Both the position numbers and the translations under genes were made by a program. The notes below the pieces were generated by a model. That model had not been told where the DNA came from. It ran no database searches and saw nothing but the letters and a program-made list of their open reading frames with translations. Below, piece by piece: positions 1 through 6,910 of a stretch of DNA of 9,809 nucleotides (the first letter of the stretch is position 1; every line of letters starts with the position of its first letter). This stretch comes from Bacillota bacterium (GTDB lineage: Bacteria; Bacillota; Clostridia; Oscillospirales; CAG-272): NCBI GenBank assembly GCA_021199825.1, contig JAJQHI010000071.1:1-9809 (forward strand), read 5' to 3'.

Positions 1-558
1 ATTATACGCCGCGCGAAGGCGGAGGGGCTTGACATCACCGCGGAAACGGCACCGCATTATCTGCTGAAAAACGATTCAATGCTGAAGGACGACGGACGGT
101 TTAAAATGAATCCGCCGATAAGGTCGGAGCGCGACAGACAGGCACTGATTGAGGGGATAAGGGACGGAACAATTGATATGATTGCGACAGACCACGCCCC
201 GCACACAAAAGAGGAAAAATCGCGCGGGCTTCTCGGCAGTCCCATGGGAGTATCTGGGCTTGAGGCTGCATTCCCCGCACTTTACACGAGGCTTGTCAGA
301 ACGGGCATAATATCGCTCGAAAAGCTCTGCCGGCTCATGTGCGGCTCCCCAAGGGAAAGATTCGGTCTTTCGGGCGGCTTGAACGTCGGGGACGACGCGG
401 ATTTTACAATTGTAAATCTTGACGAGAAATTCACTATACGAGGCGAAGACTTTCTGTCCATGGGCAAGGCTACGCCCTTTGAGGGCGAGGAGGTATACGG
501 GCGCGTCGTATATACCGCCGTCGGCGGTGAATGCGTATATAGGGAGGATTCATTTTGA
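1..558 (+). CDS. pyrC: Dihydroorotase, C-terminal part (cut by the window edge)
   Basis: Zinc amidohydrolase that cyclises N-carbamoyl-L-aspartate to dihydroorotate, the third step of UMP synthesis, in the cytoplasm. The frame is open from base 1, so the first part of the gene lies upstream. About 185 residues are visible of a family length near 425. The visible part carries the conserved TAPHY segment (visible residue 19 matches a metal-ligand His), KMNPP (residues 35-39), DGTIDMIATDHAPHT (residues 55-69, with the catalytic/metal Asp64) and the C-terminal GDDADFTIVNL strand. These are type I dihydroorotase signatures; the N-terminal HxH metal motif would be outside the window. The stop overlaps the pyrK start by 4 bp. 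No frameshift is visible. Confidence 0.97.
   Translation: MIRRAKAEGLDITAETAPHYLLKNDSMLKDDGRFKMNPPIRSERDRQALIEGIRDGTIDMIATDHAPHTKEEKSRGLLGSPMGVSGLEAAFPALYTRLVRTGIISLEKLCRLMCGSPRERFGLSGGLNVGDDADFTIVNLDEKFTIRGEDFLSMGKATPFEGEEVYGRVVYTAVGGECVYREDSF
541..547 (+). promoter_or_regulatory. Ribosome binding site setting the pyrK TTG start
   Basis: AGGGAGG lies 7 nt before TTG at 555. No ATG or GTG in the pyrK frame is better placed, so this site supports the TTG start. Confidence 0.75.
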
Positions 559-1295
559 AGGAGTGTGTGCTTACTGCAGATAAAATAACGGCGCTCACGT
601 CAGATATATATGAAATGACGCTGAGGGGAGATGTCGGCGCGAACCGTCCGGGACAGTTCGCGAACATTTCCGTTCCGGGAAAATATCTTCGCCGCCCGAT
701 TTCGGTCGCTGACTTTGGCGGCGACTATATAACGCTTGTGTTCCGGAACACGGGTGCCGGCACGGGGACTGATATAATGTCAAGGGCTGAGGTCGGCGAC
801 ACATTTGACGTTTTGACGGGGCTGGGAAACGGATATAACCTTTTGGCTTCGGGAAAGAATCCGTGGCTTTTCGGCGGAGGCGTCGGAACACCGCCGATTT
901 ACGCGCTCGCAAAGGCTCTTACCGAAATGGGCATAAAGCCGACAGTGGCGCTCGGCTTCAACAGCAAAAGCGACATATTCTATCTTGACCGCTTCCGCGC
1001 CCTCGGCACTGAGCTTTTGGTCGCGACGGTTGACGGGAGCTACGGTCAGAGGGGCTTCGTGACAAGCCTTATCGGCAGCAGTGTGCCGTCATACTACTAC
1101 GCCTGCGGTCCGCTTCCGATGCTCCGCGCCGTAAAAAGCACCGTGGGGGATGTCGGCGAGATGAGCTTTGAGGAGCGGATGGGATGCGGATTCGGCGTAT
1201 GCGTCGGATGCACATGGAACACAAAATCGGGGGCGCGCCGCGTGTGCCGCGACGGTCCCGTATTCAAAACGGGGGAGATAATATGGAAGGACTGA
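555..1295 (+). CDS. pyrK: Dihydroorotate dehydrogenase B, electron-transfer subunit
   Basis: FAD and [2Fe-2S] subunit that passes electrons from the PyrD flavin to NAD+ in the class 1B dihydroorotate dehydrogenase (PyrD2K2). It has 246 residues, normal for the family. The FAD-binding barrel has RRPIS at 46-50. The nucleotide-binding half has GGGVGTPP at 107-114 and YACGPLPML at 182-190. The C-terminal cluster has Cys211, Cys216, Cys219 and Cys231 in the expected C-x4-C-x2-C-x11-C spacing, so the protein should bind its iron-sulfur cluster. Translation starts at TTG, overlapping the pyrC stop by 4 bp, with a good ribosome binding site. The gene overlaps pyrD by 13 bp, which suggests translational coupling of the two subunits. 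Confidence 0.97.
   Translation: MKECVLTADKITALTSDIYEMTLRGDVGANRPGQFANISVPGKYLRRPISVADFGGDYITLVFRNTGAGTGTDIMSRAEVGDTFDVLTGLGNGYNLLASGKNPWLFGGGVGTPPIYALAKALTEMGIKPTVALGFNSKSDIFYLDRFRALGTELLVATVDGSYGQRGFVTSLIGSSVPSYYYACGPLPMLRAVKSTVGDVGEMSFEERMGCGFGVCVGCTWNTKSGARRVCRDGPVFKTGEIIWKD
1271..1277 (+). promoter_or_regulatory. Ribosome binding site setting the pyrD start
   Basis: GGGGGAG lies 5 nt before ATG 1283, inside the end of pyrK. It supports 1283 over the longer open frame that begins at 1184. Confidence 0.7.
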
Positions 1296-2194
1296 ATGTA
1301 AGTCTCGGAGCGCTTGCGCTCGACAACCCTATAATTCCCGCAAGCGGAACCTTCGGGTACGGAGCCGAATTTGCGGAGCTGTACGACTTGAATATTTTAG
1401 GCTCTATCGCCCTCAAGGGGACGACAAAGGAGCCGCGATTCGGAAATGAAACGCCCAGAATCGCGGAAACACCGTCTGGAATGCTTAATTCGGTGGGACT
1501 TCAGAACCCCGGCATTCACCACGTTTTAGAGCATGAAATACCGGAGCTGAAAAAGATATATAAAAAGCCGCTCATTTTGAATGTCGGCGGCTTCTGCGAC
1601 GAGGATTTTTCATATGTGTGCCAAATGGCGTCGGACGAGCCCGCAATCGGCATAATCGAGCTGAATATATCATGTCCCAATCTTCACGCGGGGGGCGTAA
1701 ACTTCGGCACAACACCTGAAGGAGCTGCTGCCGCTGTCAGGGCAGCAAAGTCATCAACGCACCTGCCGGTTTTCGTCAAGCTCACACCAAACGTGACTGA
1801 CATCAAGTCAATCGCCGCCGCCGTATATGAGGCGGGCGCTGACGGAATATCCTTAATCAACACGCTGCTTGGCATGAGAATTGACCTGAGGACAAAAAAG
1901 CCCGTGCTGAAAAACAAAACGGGCGGACTTTCGGGACCTGCCGTATTGCCCGTCGCGCTGCGGGCGGTATATGAGGTTTATGAGGCAGTACCGCTTCCCA
2001 TAATAGGCATGGGAGGCATATCAAGCGCGGAGGATGTAATTGAAATGATGCTCGCGGGGGCAAGCGCCGTGGAGGTGGGAGCCGCGAATCTCGTGAACCC
2101 ATACATCTGCCGCGACATCATAAACGAGCTTCCCGAAGCAATGAAAAGATACGGAATCAAGAATTTATCTGATATTATAGGAGGTGCTCACTAA
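1283..2194 (+). CDS. pyrD: Dihydroorotate dehydrogenase B (NAD+), catalytic subunit
   Basis: FMN TIM-barrel enzyme that oxidises dihydroorotate to orotate, the fourth pyrimidine step. From ATG 1283 it has 303 residues, normal for the class 1B form. Visible signatures are NPIIPASGTFGYG (15-27), GMLNSVGLQNPG (66-77), NISCPN with catalytic Cys131 (class 1 enzymes use Cys, class 2 Ser), VKLTPN, the SLINT loop, and the phosphate-binding IIGMGGI and GASAVEVGAAN segments near the end. The neighbouring PyrK makes this the NAD-linked heterotetramer rather than a fumarate- or quinone-linked enzyme. The open frame extends upstream to 1184, but that extension lies inside pyrK and translates to a basic sequence unlike the family. 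The stop overlaps the pyrF start by 1 bp (TAATG). Confidence 0.97.
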   Translation: MEGLNVSLGALALDNPIIPASGTFGYGAEFAELYDLNILGSIALKGTTKEPRFGNETPRIAETPSGMLNSVGLQNPGIHHVLEHEIPELKKIYKKPLILNVGGFCDEDFSYVCQMASDEPAIGIIELNISCPNLHAGGVNFGTTPEGAAAAVRAAKSSTHLPVFVKLTPNVTDIKSIAAAVYEAGADGISLINTLLGMRIDLRTKKPVLKNKTGGLSGPAVLPVALRAVYEVYEAVPLPIIGMGGISSAEDVIEMMLAGASAVEVGAANLVNPYICRDIINELPEAMKRYGIKNLSDIIGGAH

Positions 2195-2889
2195 TGGGCA
2201 AGGACGTTATTGTTGCGTGTGATTTTTCAAGCGCTGAGGAGACGCTGAGGTTTTTATCCGCGTTTCACGGCAGAAAGCCGTATATTAAAATAGGCATGGA
2301 GCTTTACTACTCGGCGGGACCCGACATTGTGTATAAGGCTAAGGAGATGGGATGCAGGGTTTTCCTTGACTTAAAGCTTCACGATATACCGAACACGGTA
2401 AAAAAGACGGCTGCCGTGCTCTCACGCCTTGAGGTTGACATGACAAACCTTCACGCCGCCGGCGGCTCTCAAATGATGAGGGGAGCGGCTGAGGAAATCA
2501 AATCAGCGGGCGGCAAAACGCTTCTCATCGCTGTCACACAGCTCACCTCTACAGGTGACGAAATGCTCAAAAACGAGCTTTTGATTGGCGCGCCGATGGA
2601 GGATGTCGTGGCGTCATACGCGAAAAACGCCATGGCGTCGGGGCTTGACGGTGTTGTATGCTCGCCTCTTGAGGCGGGGCGCGTTCACACAGTATGCTCA
2701 CCCTCATTTTTAACCGTCACGCCGGGTGTTCGCTTTGATGAGGCAAGCCGCGGCGACCAAACGCGAATCGCGACGCCCGCCCGCGCAAAGGTGCTGGGCT
2801 CAGATTATATAGTTGTCGGGCGTCCGATAACGGCTGCCGCCGATCCTGTCGCGGCTTATGAGCGCTGTGTCGCTGATTTTGTTGACTGA
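2194..2889 (+). CDS. pyrF: Orotidine 5'-phosphate decarboxylase
   Basis: Decarboxylates OMP to UMP, the last step of the pathway. It has 231 residues, the short bacterial type. The catalytic block reads FLDLKLHDIPNTV (57-69) and supplies Asp59, Lys61 and Asp64. Substrate-binding segments are VACDFSS (7-13), KIGMELY (32-38), NLHAAGG (85-91), VTPGVR (175-180) and the phosphate-binding DYIVVGRPIT (204-213). The ATG overlaps the pyrD stop (TAATG) and is preceded by AGGAGGTG at about 2179-2186, so pyrD and pyrF are probably coupled. A 32-bp gap separates it from pyrE, the largest gap in this operon part. No alternative function fits. Confidence 0.97.
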   Translation: MGKDVIVACDFSSAEETLRFLSAFHGRKPYIKIGMELYYSAGPDIVYKAKEMGCRVFLDLKLHDIPNTVKKTAAVLSRLEVDMTNLHAAGGSQMMRGAAEEIKSAGGKTLLIAVTQLTSTGDEMLKNELLIGAPMEDVVASYAKNAMASGLDGVVCSPLEAGRVHTVCSPSFLTVTPGVRFDEASRGDQTRIATPARAKVLGSDYIVVGRPITAAADPVAAYERCVADFVD

Positions 2890-2921
2890 TTGATTTATTT
2901 ATATACACGGAGGAACATTTC

Positions 2922-3593
2922 ATGAATAAGGACTTACTTGACGCTATCAAAAGGCGCACATCGGAGAATCTTCTCCGCATAGGTGCGGTATTTTTAAGAC
3001 CTGACGAGCCCTTCACATGGGCAAGCGGGATTAAAAGCCCCGTTTACTGTGACAACAGACTGACGCTTTCAGCGCCCGCGGTGCGCGACACGCTCGAATC
3101 CGATATTGCCGACACCGTTCGCGAATTTTTCCACGACTGCGAGATATTGATGGGAACATCGACCGCGGGAATTGCTCACGCCGCAATCGCCGCCCACATC
3201 CTTGAGCTTCCTATGGGATATGTTCGCTCAGGCGCTAAGGACCACGGACGCAAAAATCAAATCGAGGGGAGCCTGAGAGCGGGCGAAAAAACAGTGGTTA
3301 TAGAGGACCTCATCTCAACGGGAGGCTCTGTTATTGAGACGGTTGACGCGCTTCGCGAGGCGGGCGCCGACGTTTTGGGCGTTGTGTCAATTTTCACATA
3401 CGGCATGAAGCGCGGCATTGAAAGGCTTGCCGCCGCTGACGTGGTAAATCACAGCCTCACCGATTTTGACACGACGGTAAATGTCGCTGTCGAGCACGGA
3501 TATATCAAATGGGATGACGTTGAGGCGCTTTTAGCTTTCCGCGACAATCCGTCGGATGAGACGTGGATTACAAAGAAGGGCGGGTCGCTGTGA
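2922..3593 (+). CDS. pyrE: Orotate phosphoribosyltransferase
   Basis: Transfers phosphoribose from PRPP to orotate to make OMP, the fifth pathway step. It has 223 residues. The PRPP-binding loop is [12 protein letters not shown] (125-136) with the paired acidic residues Glu128 and Asp129. The flexible catalytic loop [11 protein letters not shown] (106-116) carries Lys106, His108 and Lys111. The N-terminal [16 protein letters not shown] (31-46) binds orotate and is typical of the family. The start ATG follows GGAGGA (2909-2914) by 7 nt. The stop overlaps a GTG start for pyrB (GTGA). It lies between pyrF and pyrB on the same strand, consistent with one polycistronic mRNA. Confidence 0.97.
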   Translation: MNKDLLDAIKRRTSENLLRIGAVFLRPDEPFTWASGIKSPVYCDNRLTLSAPAVRDTLESDIADTVREFFHDCEILMGTSTAGIAHAAIAAHILELPMGYVRSGAKDHGRKNQIEGSLRAGEKTVVIEDLISTGGSVIETVDALREAGADVLGVVSIFTYGMKRGIERLAAADVVNHSLTDFDTTVNVAVEHGYIKWDDVEALLAFRDNPSDETWITKKGGSL

Positions 3594-4507
3594 GAAGCCT
3601 TATCAGCATAGAGGAGCTTTCGCGTGAGGAGATTGACTCTCTCATAAGCACCGCGAACGATATTATAGCGAATCCGAAAAAGTACAGCGAGCTTTGCCGC
3701 GGCAAAAAGCTGGCGACGCTCTTTTATGAGCCGTCAACGCGCACGCGCCTTTCATTTGAGGCGGCGATGTACGAGCTTGGCGGAAATGTTCTTGGCTTTT
3801 CCGAGGCTCAAAGCTCCTCCGCCGCGAAGGGTGAGAGCGTTGCCGACACGGCGCGCACCGTCAGCTGCTACGCTGATATAATCGCCATGCGCCACCCGAA
3901 GGAGGGCGCGCCCTTTGTCGCCGCGCAGAATGCCTCCGTCCCTATCATAAACGCGGGCGACGGCGGTCACAATCACCCGACGCAGACGCTTGCCGACCTT
4001 TGCACGATTTCCCGCGAGTGCGGGAGAATGTCAAATCTCACAATAGGCTGCTGCGGGGACCTCAAGTTCGGGCGCACCGTTCATTCGCTCATAGCGGCGA
4101 TGTCGCGGTACGAAAACGTAAGGTTTGTCCTGATTTCGCCTGAGGAGCTGCGTGTTCCGAGCTACGTCAGGCACGATATTCTTGAGCGGGGCGGCATCCC
4201 TTATTCTGAGACGCAGGACATAAGCGAGGTTATGGGTGAGCTTGATATTCTCTATATGACGCGCGTGCAGCGCGAGAGATTCTTCTCAGAGGAGGAATAT
4301 CTAAGGCTCAAGGACAGCTATATTCTCACGGCAGACAAGCTTTCCGGCGCGAAGGATTCGCTTTGCATAATGCACCCGCTTCCCCGCGTGAATGAGATTT
4401 CGGTCGAGGTTGACCGCGACCCGCGCGCCTGCTACTTCAAGCAGGTGCTCTACGGCAAATATATGCGCATGGCGCTGATTTTGATGCTTTTGGGGGTTAG
4501 CGTATGA
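3590..4507 (+). CDS. pyrB: Aspartate carbamoyltransferase, catalytic subunit
   Basis: Condenses carbamoyl phosphate with aspartate to carbamoyl aspartate, the first committed pyrimidine step. From GTG 3590 it has 305 residues, the usual length. The carbamoyl phosphate site is [13 protein letters not shown] (45-57, with STRTR at 49-53). The 80s loop is SSSAAKGES (75-83), with a Ser and Lys80 that reach into the neighbouring subunit. HPTQ is at 129-132, [12 protein letters not shown] follows at 156-167, and TRVQRERF and HPLPRVNEI come in the aspartate domain. I prefer GTG 3590, overlapping the pyrE stop by 4 bp, because homology begins there; the open frame to 3563 is inside pyrE. Its ribosome binding site (AGAAGG, about 10 nt upstream) is weak, so coupling to pyrE is likely. 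The stop overlaps pyrI by 4 bp. Confidence 0.96.
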   Translation: MRSLISIEELSREEIDSLISTANDIIANPKKYSELCRGKKLATLFYEPSTRTRLSFEAAMYELGGNVLGFSEAQSSSAAKGESVADTARTVSCYADIIAMRHPKEGAPFVAAQNASVPIINAGDGGHNHPTQTLADLCTISRECGRMSNLTIGCCGDLKFGRTVHSLIAAMSRYENVRFVLISPEELRVPSYVRHDILERGGIPYSETQDISEVMGELDILYMTRVQRERFFSEEEYLRLKDSYILTADKLSGAKDSLCIMHPLPRVNEISVEVDRDPRACYFKQVLYGKYMRMALILMLLGVSV

Positions 4508-4926
4508 ATATTGACTCAATCAAAAACGGATACGTCATCGACCACATTACCGCAGGACGCGGAATGGAGCTTTACACGCTTTTGGGGCTTGACAGGCTCG
4601 ACTGCTCAGTCGCCATAATCAAAAACGCGCAGAGCGCGAAATACGGGCGCAAGGACATCATCAAAATTGACGGCGAGACAAATGTGAACCTTGACCTTTT
4701 GGGATACTTTGATCCGAATATCACGATAAACGTCATAAAGAACGGCGAGAGGATCTCAAAGGGACATCCTGAGCTTCCCGAAAGACTTGTGGGAGTTCTC
4801 ACCTGCAAAAATCCGCGCTGCATAACGACAACGGAGCAGGAGCTGCCTCAGATATTCAAGCTCACAGACAAAAAAACGCACGAATATCGCTGCATTTACT
4901 GTGAAACTAAGGTATCAAGGAGCTGA
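4504..4926 (+). CDS. pyrI: Aspartate carbamoyltransferase, regulatory subunit
   Basis: Zinc-containing allosteric subunit that binds nucleotides (ATP and CTP in the E. coli enzyme) and contacts PyrB in the class B holoenzyme. It has 140 residues; the E. coli protein has about 153. The N-terminal nucleotide domain retains VIDHI with Asp13 and His14, GRKDIIKI with Lys54, and Lys86 in [11 protein letters not shown], which align with the known effector-binding Asp, His and Lys positions. The zinc domain has Cys101, Cys106, Cys130 and Cys133 (C-x4-C and C-x2-C), all four ligands. The ATGA overlap with the pyrB stop suggests coupled production of the two subunits. It is the last gene of the operon; a strong terminator begins 11 nt after the stop. 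Confidence 0.97.
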   Translation: MNIDSIKNGYVIDHITAGRGMELYTLLGLDRLDCSVAIIKNAQSAKYGRKDIIKIDGETNVNLDLLGYFDPNITINVIKNGERISKGHPELPERLVGVLTCKNPRCITTTEQELPQIFKLTDKKTHEYRCIYCETKVSRS

Positions 4927-4936
4927 CAACCTCTAT

Positions 4937-4971
4937 AAAGGAGCAGACGGTTGTCTGCTCCTTTGATTTTT
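4937..4971 (+). terminator. Intrinsic terminator of the pyr operon
   Basis: A perfect 12-bp stem, AAAGGAGCAGAC (4937-4948) against GTCTGCTCCTTT (4953-4964), with a GGTT tetraloop, is followed by GATTTTT. It begins 11 nt after the pyrI stop. The opposite strand lacks a good T run, so it acts mainly on the + strand. Confidence 0.9.
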
Positions 4972-5024
4972 CGCGGGAACACGAAAAAAATATTTGAAAG
5001 CGACACTTTTTTCGTTCCGTGTTG

Positions 5025-5053
5025 TTCACCGGCGATTGTTTGTCTGATAAAAT
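5025..5053 (+). promoter_or_regulatory. Candidate extended -10 promoter for the 5083-6708 operon
   Basis: A TG-A-TAAAAT extended -10 (5045-5053) lies 17 bp after TTCACC (5025-5030), which matches the -35 consensus at 4 of 6 positions. It falls between the pyr terminator and the first gene, about 30 bp before its ATG. No clear palindromic TetR operator overlaps it. Confidence 0.5.
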
Positions 5054-5082
5054 AGTACCATCAAAATAAAGGAGGTTCTTAT

Positions 5083-5433
5083 ATGAACACAAACAAACTT
5101 TACGCCGAGTCACTCGTAAACGAGTACTCACCCAAGGACACCAGCAAAATTGCCGCGCTGAAAAAGCTTGACCGCCGCGCCAAGCTCCCCGCTGAGATTT
5201 TCGGGTACACATTCGGGATAATCTCAACCCTCATTGCGGGCACGGGAATGTGCTTATCAATGCAGGTTATCGGCTCGACCACCGAGAGCATGATAGCGGG
5301 CATTGTCATCGGGATTATAGGACTTATCGGAGTGGGCATAAATTTTCCGATATACAAAAAAATCCGCGAGGGCGGAAAGAAGAAATACGCTTATGAGATA
5401 ATGGAGCTTGCGCGAAAGATAAGCGAGGAGTGA
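5083..5433 (+). CDS. Small two-helix membrane protein of unknown function
   Basis: A 116-residue protein with a charged N-terminal segment of about 35 residues, a hydrophobic helix at about 36-60 (AEIFGYTFGIISTLIAGTGM), a second at about 69-90, and a basic, probably helical C-terminal tail (KKIREGGKKKYAYEIMELA). No catalytic motif is visible. From memory, similar short proteins are common in Clostridia and are sometimes labelled dihydropteridine reductase; I see no Rossmann or other redox motif here to justify that. The ATG is preceded by AAAGGAGGTT (5068-5077) with good spacing. It lies 37 bp before a TetR-type regulator on the same strand, so the two are probably cotranscribed and the repressor may control it. 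Function unknown. Confidence 0.85.
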   Translation: MNTNKLYAESLVNEYSPKDTSKIAALKKLDRRAKLPAEIFGYTFGIISTLIAGTGMCLSMQVIGSTTESMIAGIVIGIIGLIGVGINFPIYKKIREGGKKKYAYEIMELARKISEE

Positions 5434-5457
5434 CAAAGGCATAATAATAATGATGAT

Positions 5458-5463
5458 GGAGGG
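5458..5463 (+). promoter_or_regulatory. Ribosome binding site selecting the TetR start
   Basis: GGAGGG lies 7 nt before ATG 5471. The earlier in-frame ATGs at 5450, 5453 and 5456 overlap or abut this site and have only a poor AAAGG upstream, so 5471 is preferred. Confidence 0.65.
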
Positions 5464-5470
5464 TAACCGC

Positions 5471-6049
5471 ATGACAAAGGCTGAGAGCAAATATTTCAAC
5501 ACCGCCGCCCAAATGGACGAGGCGTTTCTCTCTTTGCTTGAGAAAAAGGACTTTGAATATATCACAGTCAAGGAAATATGCCAAAAAGCGGGCGTCAATC
5601 GGTCTACCTTCTATCTTCATTATGAAACAATAGGCGACCTTCTTTCCGAATGCATATCACGCGCGAACGAGGAGTTCATGTCGTGCTTCAGTATGACAGC
5701 CGAGAATTTTGCCTGTGGAATAAGCGACACACCGACAGAAGAGCTTTTTTTGATAACGCCGCAGTACCTTTTGCCGTATTTATCATTCATCAGGGCAAAC
5801 AAAACACTTTTCAAGGTTACCCTATCAAAGCCCGGCATTATGGGAGCCGACAAAACCTACGACAAGATTTTCAGCAGGATTTTGAATCCGATACTGGAGC
5901 GGTACGGCGTTCCCGTGTCCGAGCGTCAATATATGCTCTCGTTTTACGTCGAGGGCTCGATGGGCATAGTCAAGCACTGGCTTTCACGCGACTGCGAGGA
6001 ATCGGACGAGGACATAGCCGACATAATGATGAAGGTCATCAGAAAATGA
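5471..6049 (+). CDS. TetR/AcrR-family transcriptional regulator
   Basis: A 192-residue DNA-binding repressor-type protein. The N-terminal helix-turn-helix is clear: AFLSLLEKKDFEYITVKEI leads into QKAGVNRSTFYLHYETIGDLL (38-58), the family hallmark with the FYLHY turn and the following GDLL helix. The remaining 130 residues are the variable ligand-binding and dimerisation domain, with no motif that tells the ligand. The open frame begins at 5450, but the ribosome binding site points to ATG 5471. Its stop overlaps the start of a six-helix membrane protein (ATGA), and a two-helix membrane protein lies just upstream. By analogy with other TetR loci it probably controls this operon, including itself; that is inference. 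Confidence 0.93.
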   Translation: MTKAESKYFNTAAQMDEAFLSLLEKKDFEYITVKEICQKAGVNRSTFYLHYETIGDLLSECISRANEEFMSCFSMTAENFACGISDTPTEELFLITPQYLLPYLSFIRANKTLFKVTLSKPGIMGADKTYDKIFSRILNPILERYGVPVSERQYMLSFYVEGSMGIVKHWLSRDCEESDEDIADIMMKVIRK

Positions 6050-6708
6050 AGCGCTTCAGGCTAATCAAAGAAAAGCTTCTCGCCGTCAAACCCGTGAAAA
6101 GATACATAACCGAGGACAAATTCAGAGGGGAGGTGTCTCTCTGCCTTTCCCTTTCGATGAATTTAATATATTCGGTGTGGGAGATAGTCTGCGGGATATA
6201 CTACCGCTCATTCTGGTTCGCAACACTCGGATGCTACTACATTTTGCTCTCTATGCTCCGCATTTTCCTTATGCGGTACTCCATAAGAGGACGTGATATG
6301 GGATGTCGCGTATGCCGCCTTTGCGGCGCGCTTCTCCTTATGATAAATTTAACGGTTTCGGGAATAGTGGTATTGGCTGTTTTGACAAATCAGGGAAAGC
6401 GGTATGTGGGATATCTGATTTACGCCGTAGCGCTTTTTACGTTTTACAAAATAACGGTCGCCGTCAAAAACATAATTAAGCACCGCAAATCGCAAAACGC
6501 CTCACGCTCCATCACAAACGCGATATGCTTTTCGTCCGCGGCGGTGTCTATGCTGTCACTTGAAATCGCAATGATACTTCATTTCGGAGACAACCCCGAA
6601 TTTTTTCGTCAAATGACAATATTCACGGGAGCGGGCGTCTGCGCCGCAATATCATTCACGGGAATATACATTATAGTCCATGCTGAAAAATATAAGAAAA
6701 ACGACTGA
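6046..6708 (+). CDS. Six-helix membrane protein of unknown function
   Basis: A 220-residue protein starting at ATG 6046, which overlaps the TetR stop by 4 bp (ATGA). After a basic N-terminus of about 28 residues, hydrophobic segments lie at about 30-50, 56-76, 92-114, 120-143, 156-178 and 190-213, giving a six-helix topology with a charged C-terminus (HAEKYKKND). A short Cys-rich stretch, GCRVCRLCG (86-94), precedes helix 3, and the fourth helix has a conserved-looking YAVALFTFYKITVAV stretch. I recall similar uncharacterised membrane proteins next to TetR regulators in gut Clostridia, but know no function. An ABC or MFS transporter is unlikely because neither ATPase motifs nor a twelve-helix length is present. 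The last codons run into the terminator stem. Confidence 0.85.
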   Translation: MKRFRLIKEKLLAVKPVKRYITEDKFRGEVSLCLSLSMNLIYSVWEIVCGIYYRSFWFATLGCYYILLSMLRIFLMRYSIRGRDMGCRVCRLCGALLLMINLTVSGIVVLAVLTNQGKRYVGYLIYAVALFTFYKITVAVKNIIKHRKSQNASRSITNAICFSSAAVSMLSLEIAMILHFGDNPEFFRQMTIFTGAGVCAAISFTGIYIIVHAEKYKKND

Positions 6709-6737
6709 ACGGAGATATACTCTGTCAGTCGTTTTTT
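6697..6737. terminator. Bidirectional intrinsic terminator between convergent genes
   Basis: AAAAACGACTG pairs with CAGTCGTTTTT, and ACGGAG with CTCTGT around an ATATA loop; a single unpaired A at 6708 (the last base of the stop codon) is bulged. A T run follows on the + strand (TTTTTT), and on the - strand the stem is followed by TTTTTCTTATATTTTT. It therefore should stop the six-helix gene from the left and could stop leftward transcripts from the acetyltransferase. Confidence 0.88.
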
Positions 6738-6778
6738 GATTTTTGCCGTGCGGGATGCTTATCCTCGCCACTGTCTCT

Positions 6779-6811
6779 GCACTTATTCAAATCACAGATT
6801 TGAATAAGTGC
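6779..6811. repeat. Long hairpin of repeat copy 1
   Basis: GCACTTATTCAAATC (6779-6793), loop ACA, then its exact reverse complement (6797-6811): a perfect 15-bp stem. Confidence 0.92.
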
Positions 6812-6823
6812 CGGGTTTCATTT

Positions 6824-6840
6824 ATTCCGCTTTGCGGAAT
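6824..6840. repeat. Short hairpin at the junction of the two repeat copies
   Basis: ATTCCGC, loop TTT, GCGGAAT: a perfect 7-bp stem made from the end of copy 1 and the start of copy 2. Confidence 0.8.
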
Positions 6841-6862
6841 GCTTATCCGCACCGCTGTCTTT

Positions 6863-6905
6863 GCACTTTATTCATTCAAATCTACGATTTGAGTGAATAA
6901 AGTGC
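6863..6905. repeat. Long hairpin of repeat copy 2
   Basis: A 20-bp stem (6863-6882 with 6886-6905), loop TAC, with one non-Watson-Crick position (T against G, a G-U pair in RNA from the + strand). Relative to copy 1 both arms are 5 bp longer. Confidence 0.92.
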
Positions 6906-6910
6906 CGGGT

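Noticed and set aside
1184..1282. Upstream extension of the pyrD open frame
   Set aside because: It lies wholly inside pyrK, in another frame across the iron-sulfur cysteine codons, and its translation is Arg/Met-rich and unlike PyrD. ATG 1283 has a ribosome binding site and the homology begins there.
3563..3589. Upstream extension of the pyrB open frame
   Set aside because: It is inside pyrE and adds nine residues not expected in ATCase; GTG 3590 forms the usual 4-bp overlap.
4907..5227. 106-codon - strand frame
   Set aside because: It crosses the pyr terminator, a promoter and the start of the small membrane protein gene; the peptide is Arg/Cys/Ser-rich with no motif.
5650..6045. Long N-terminal extension of the six-helix membrane protein frame
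   Set aside because: This part overlaps the TetR gene in another frame and encodes an Arg/His-rich sequence without membrane character. Hydrophobic organisation begins only after ATG 6046.
6863..6905. Intrinsic terminator made by the long repeat hairpin
   Set aside because: The stem is strong but no T run follows on either strand; the hairpin at 6697-6737 fits that role better.
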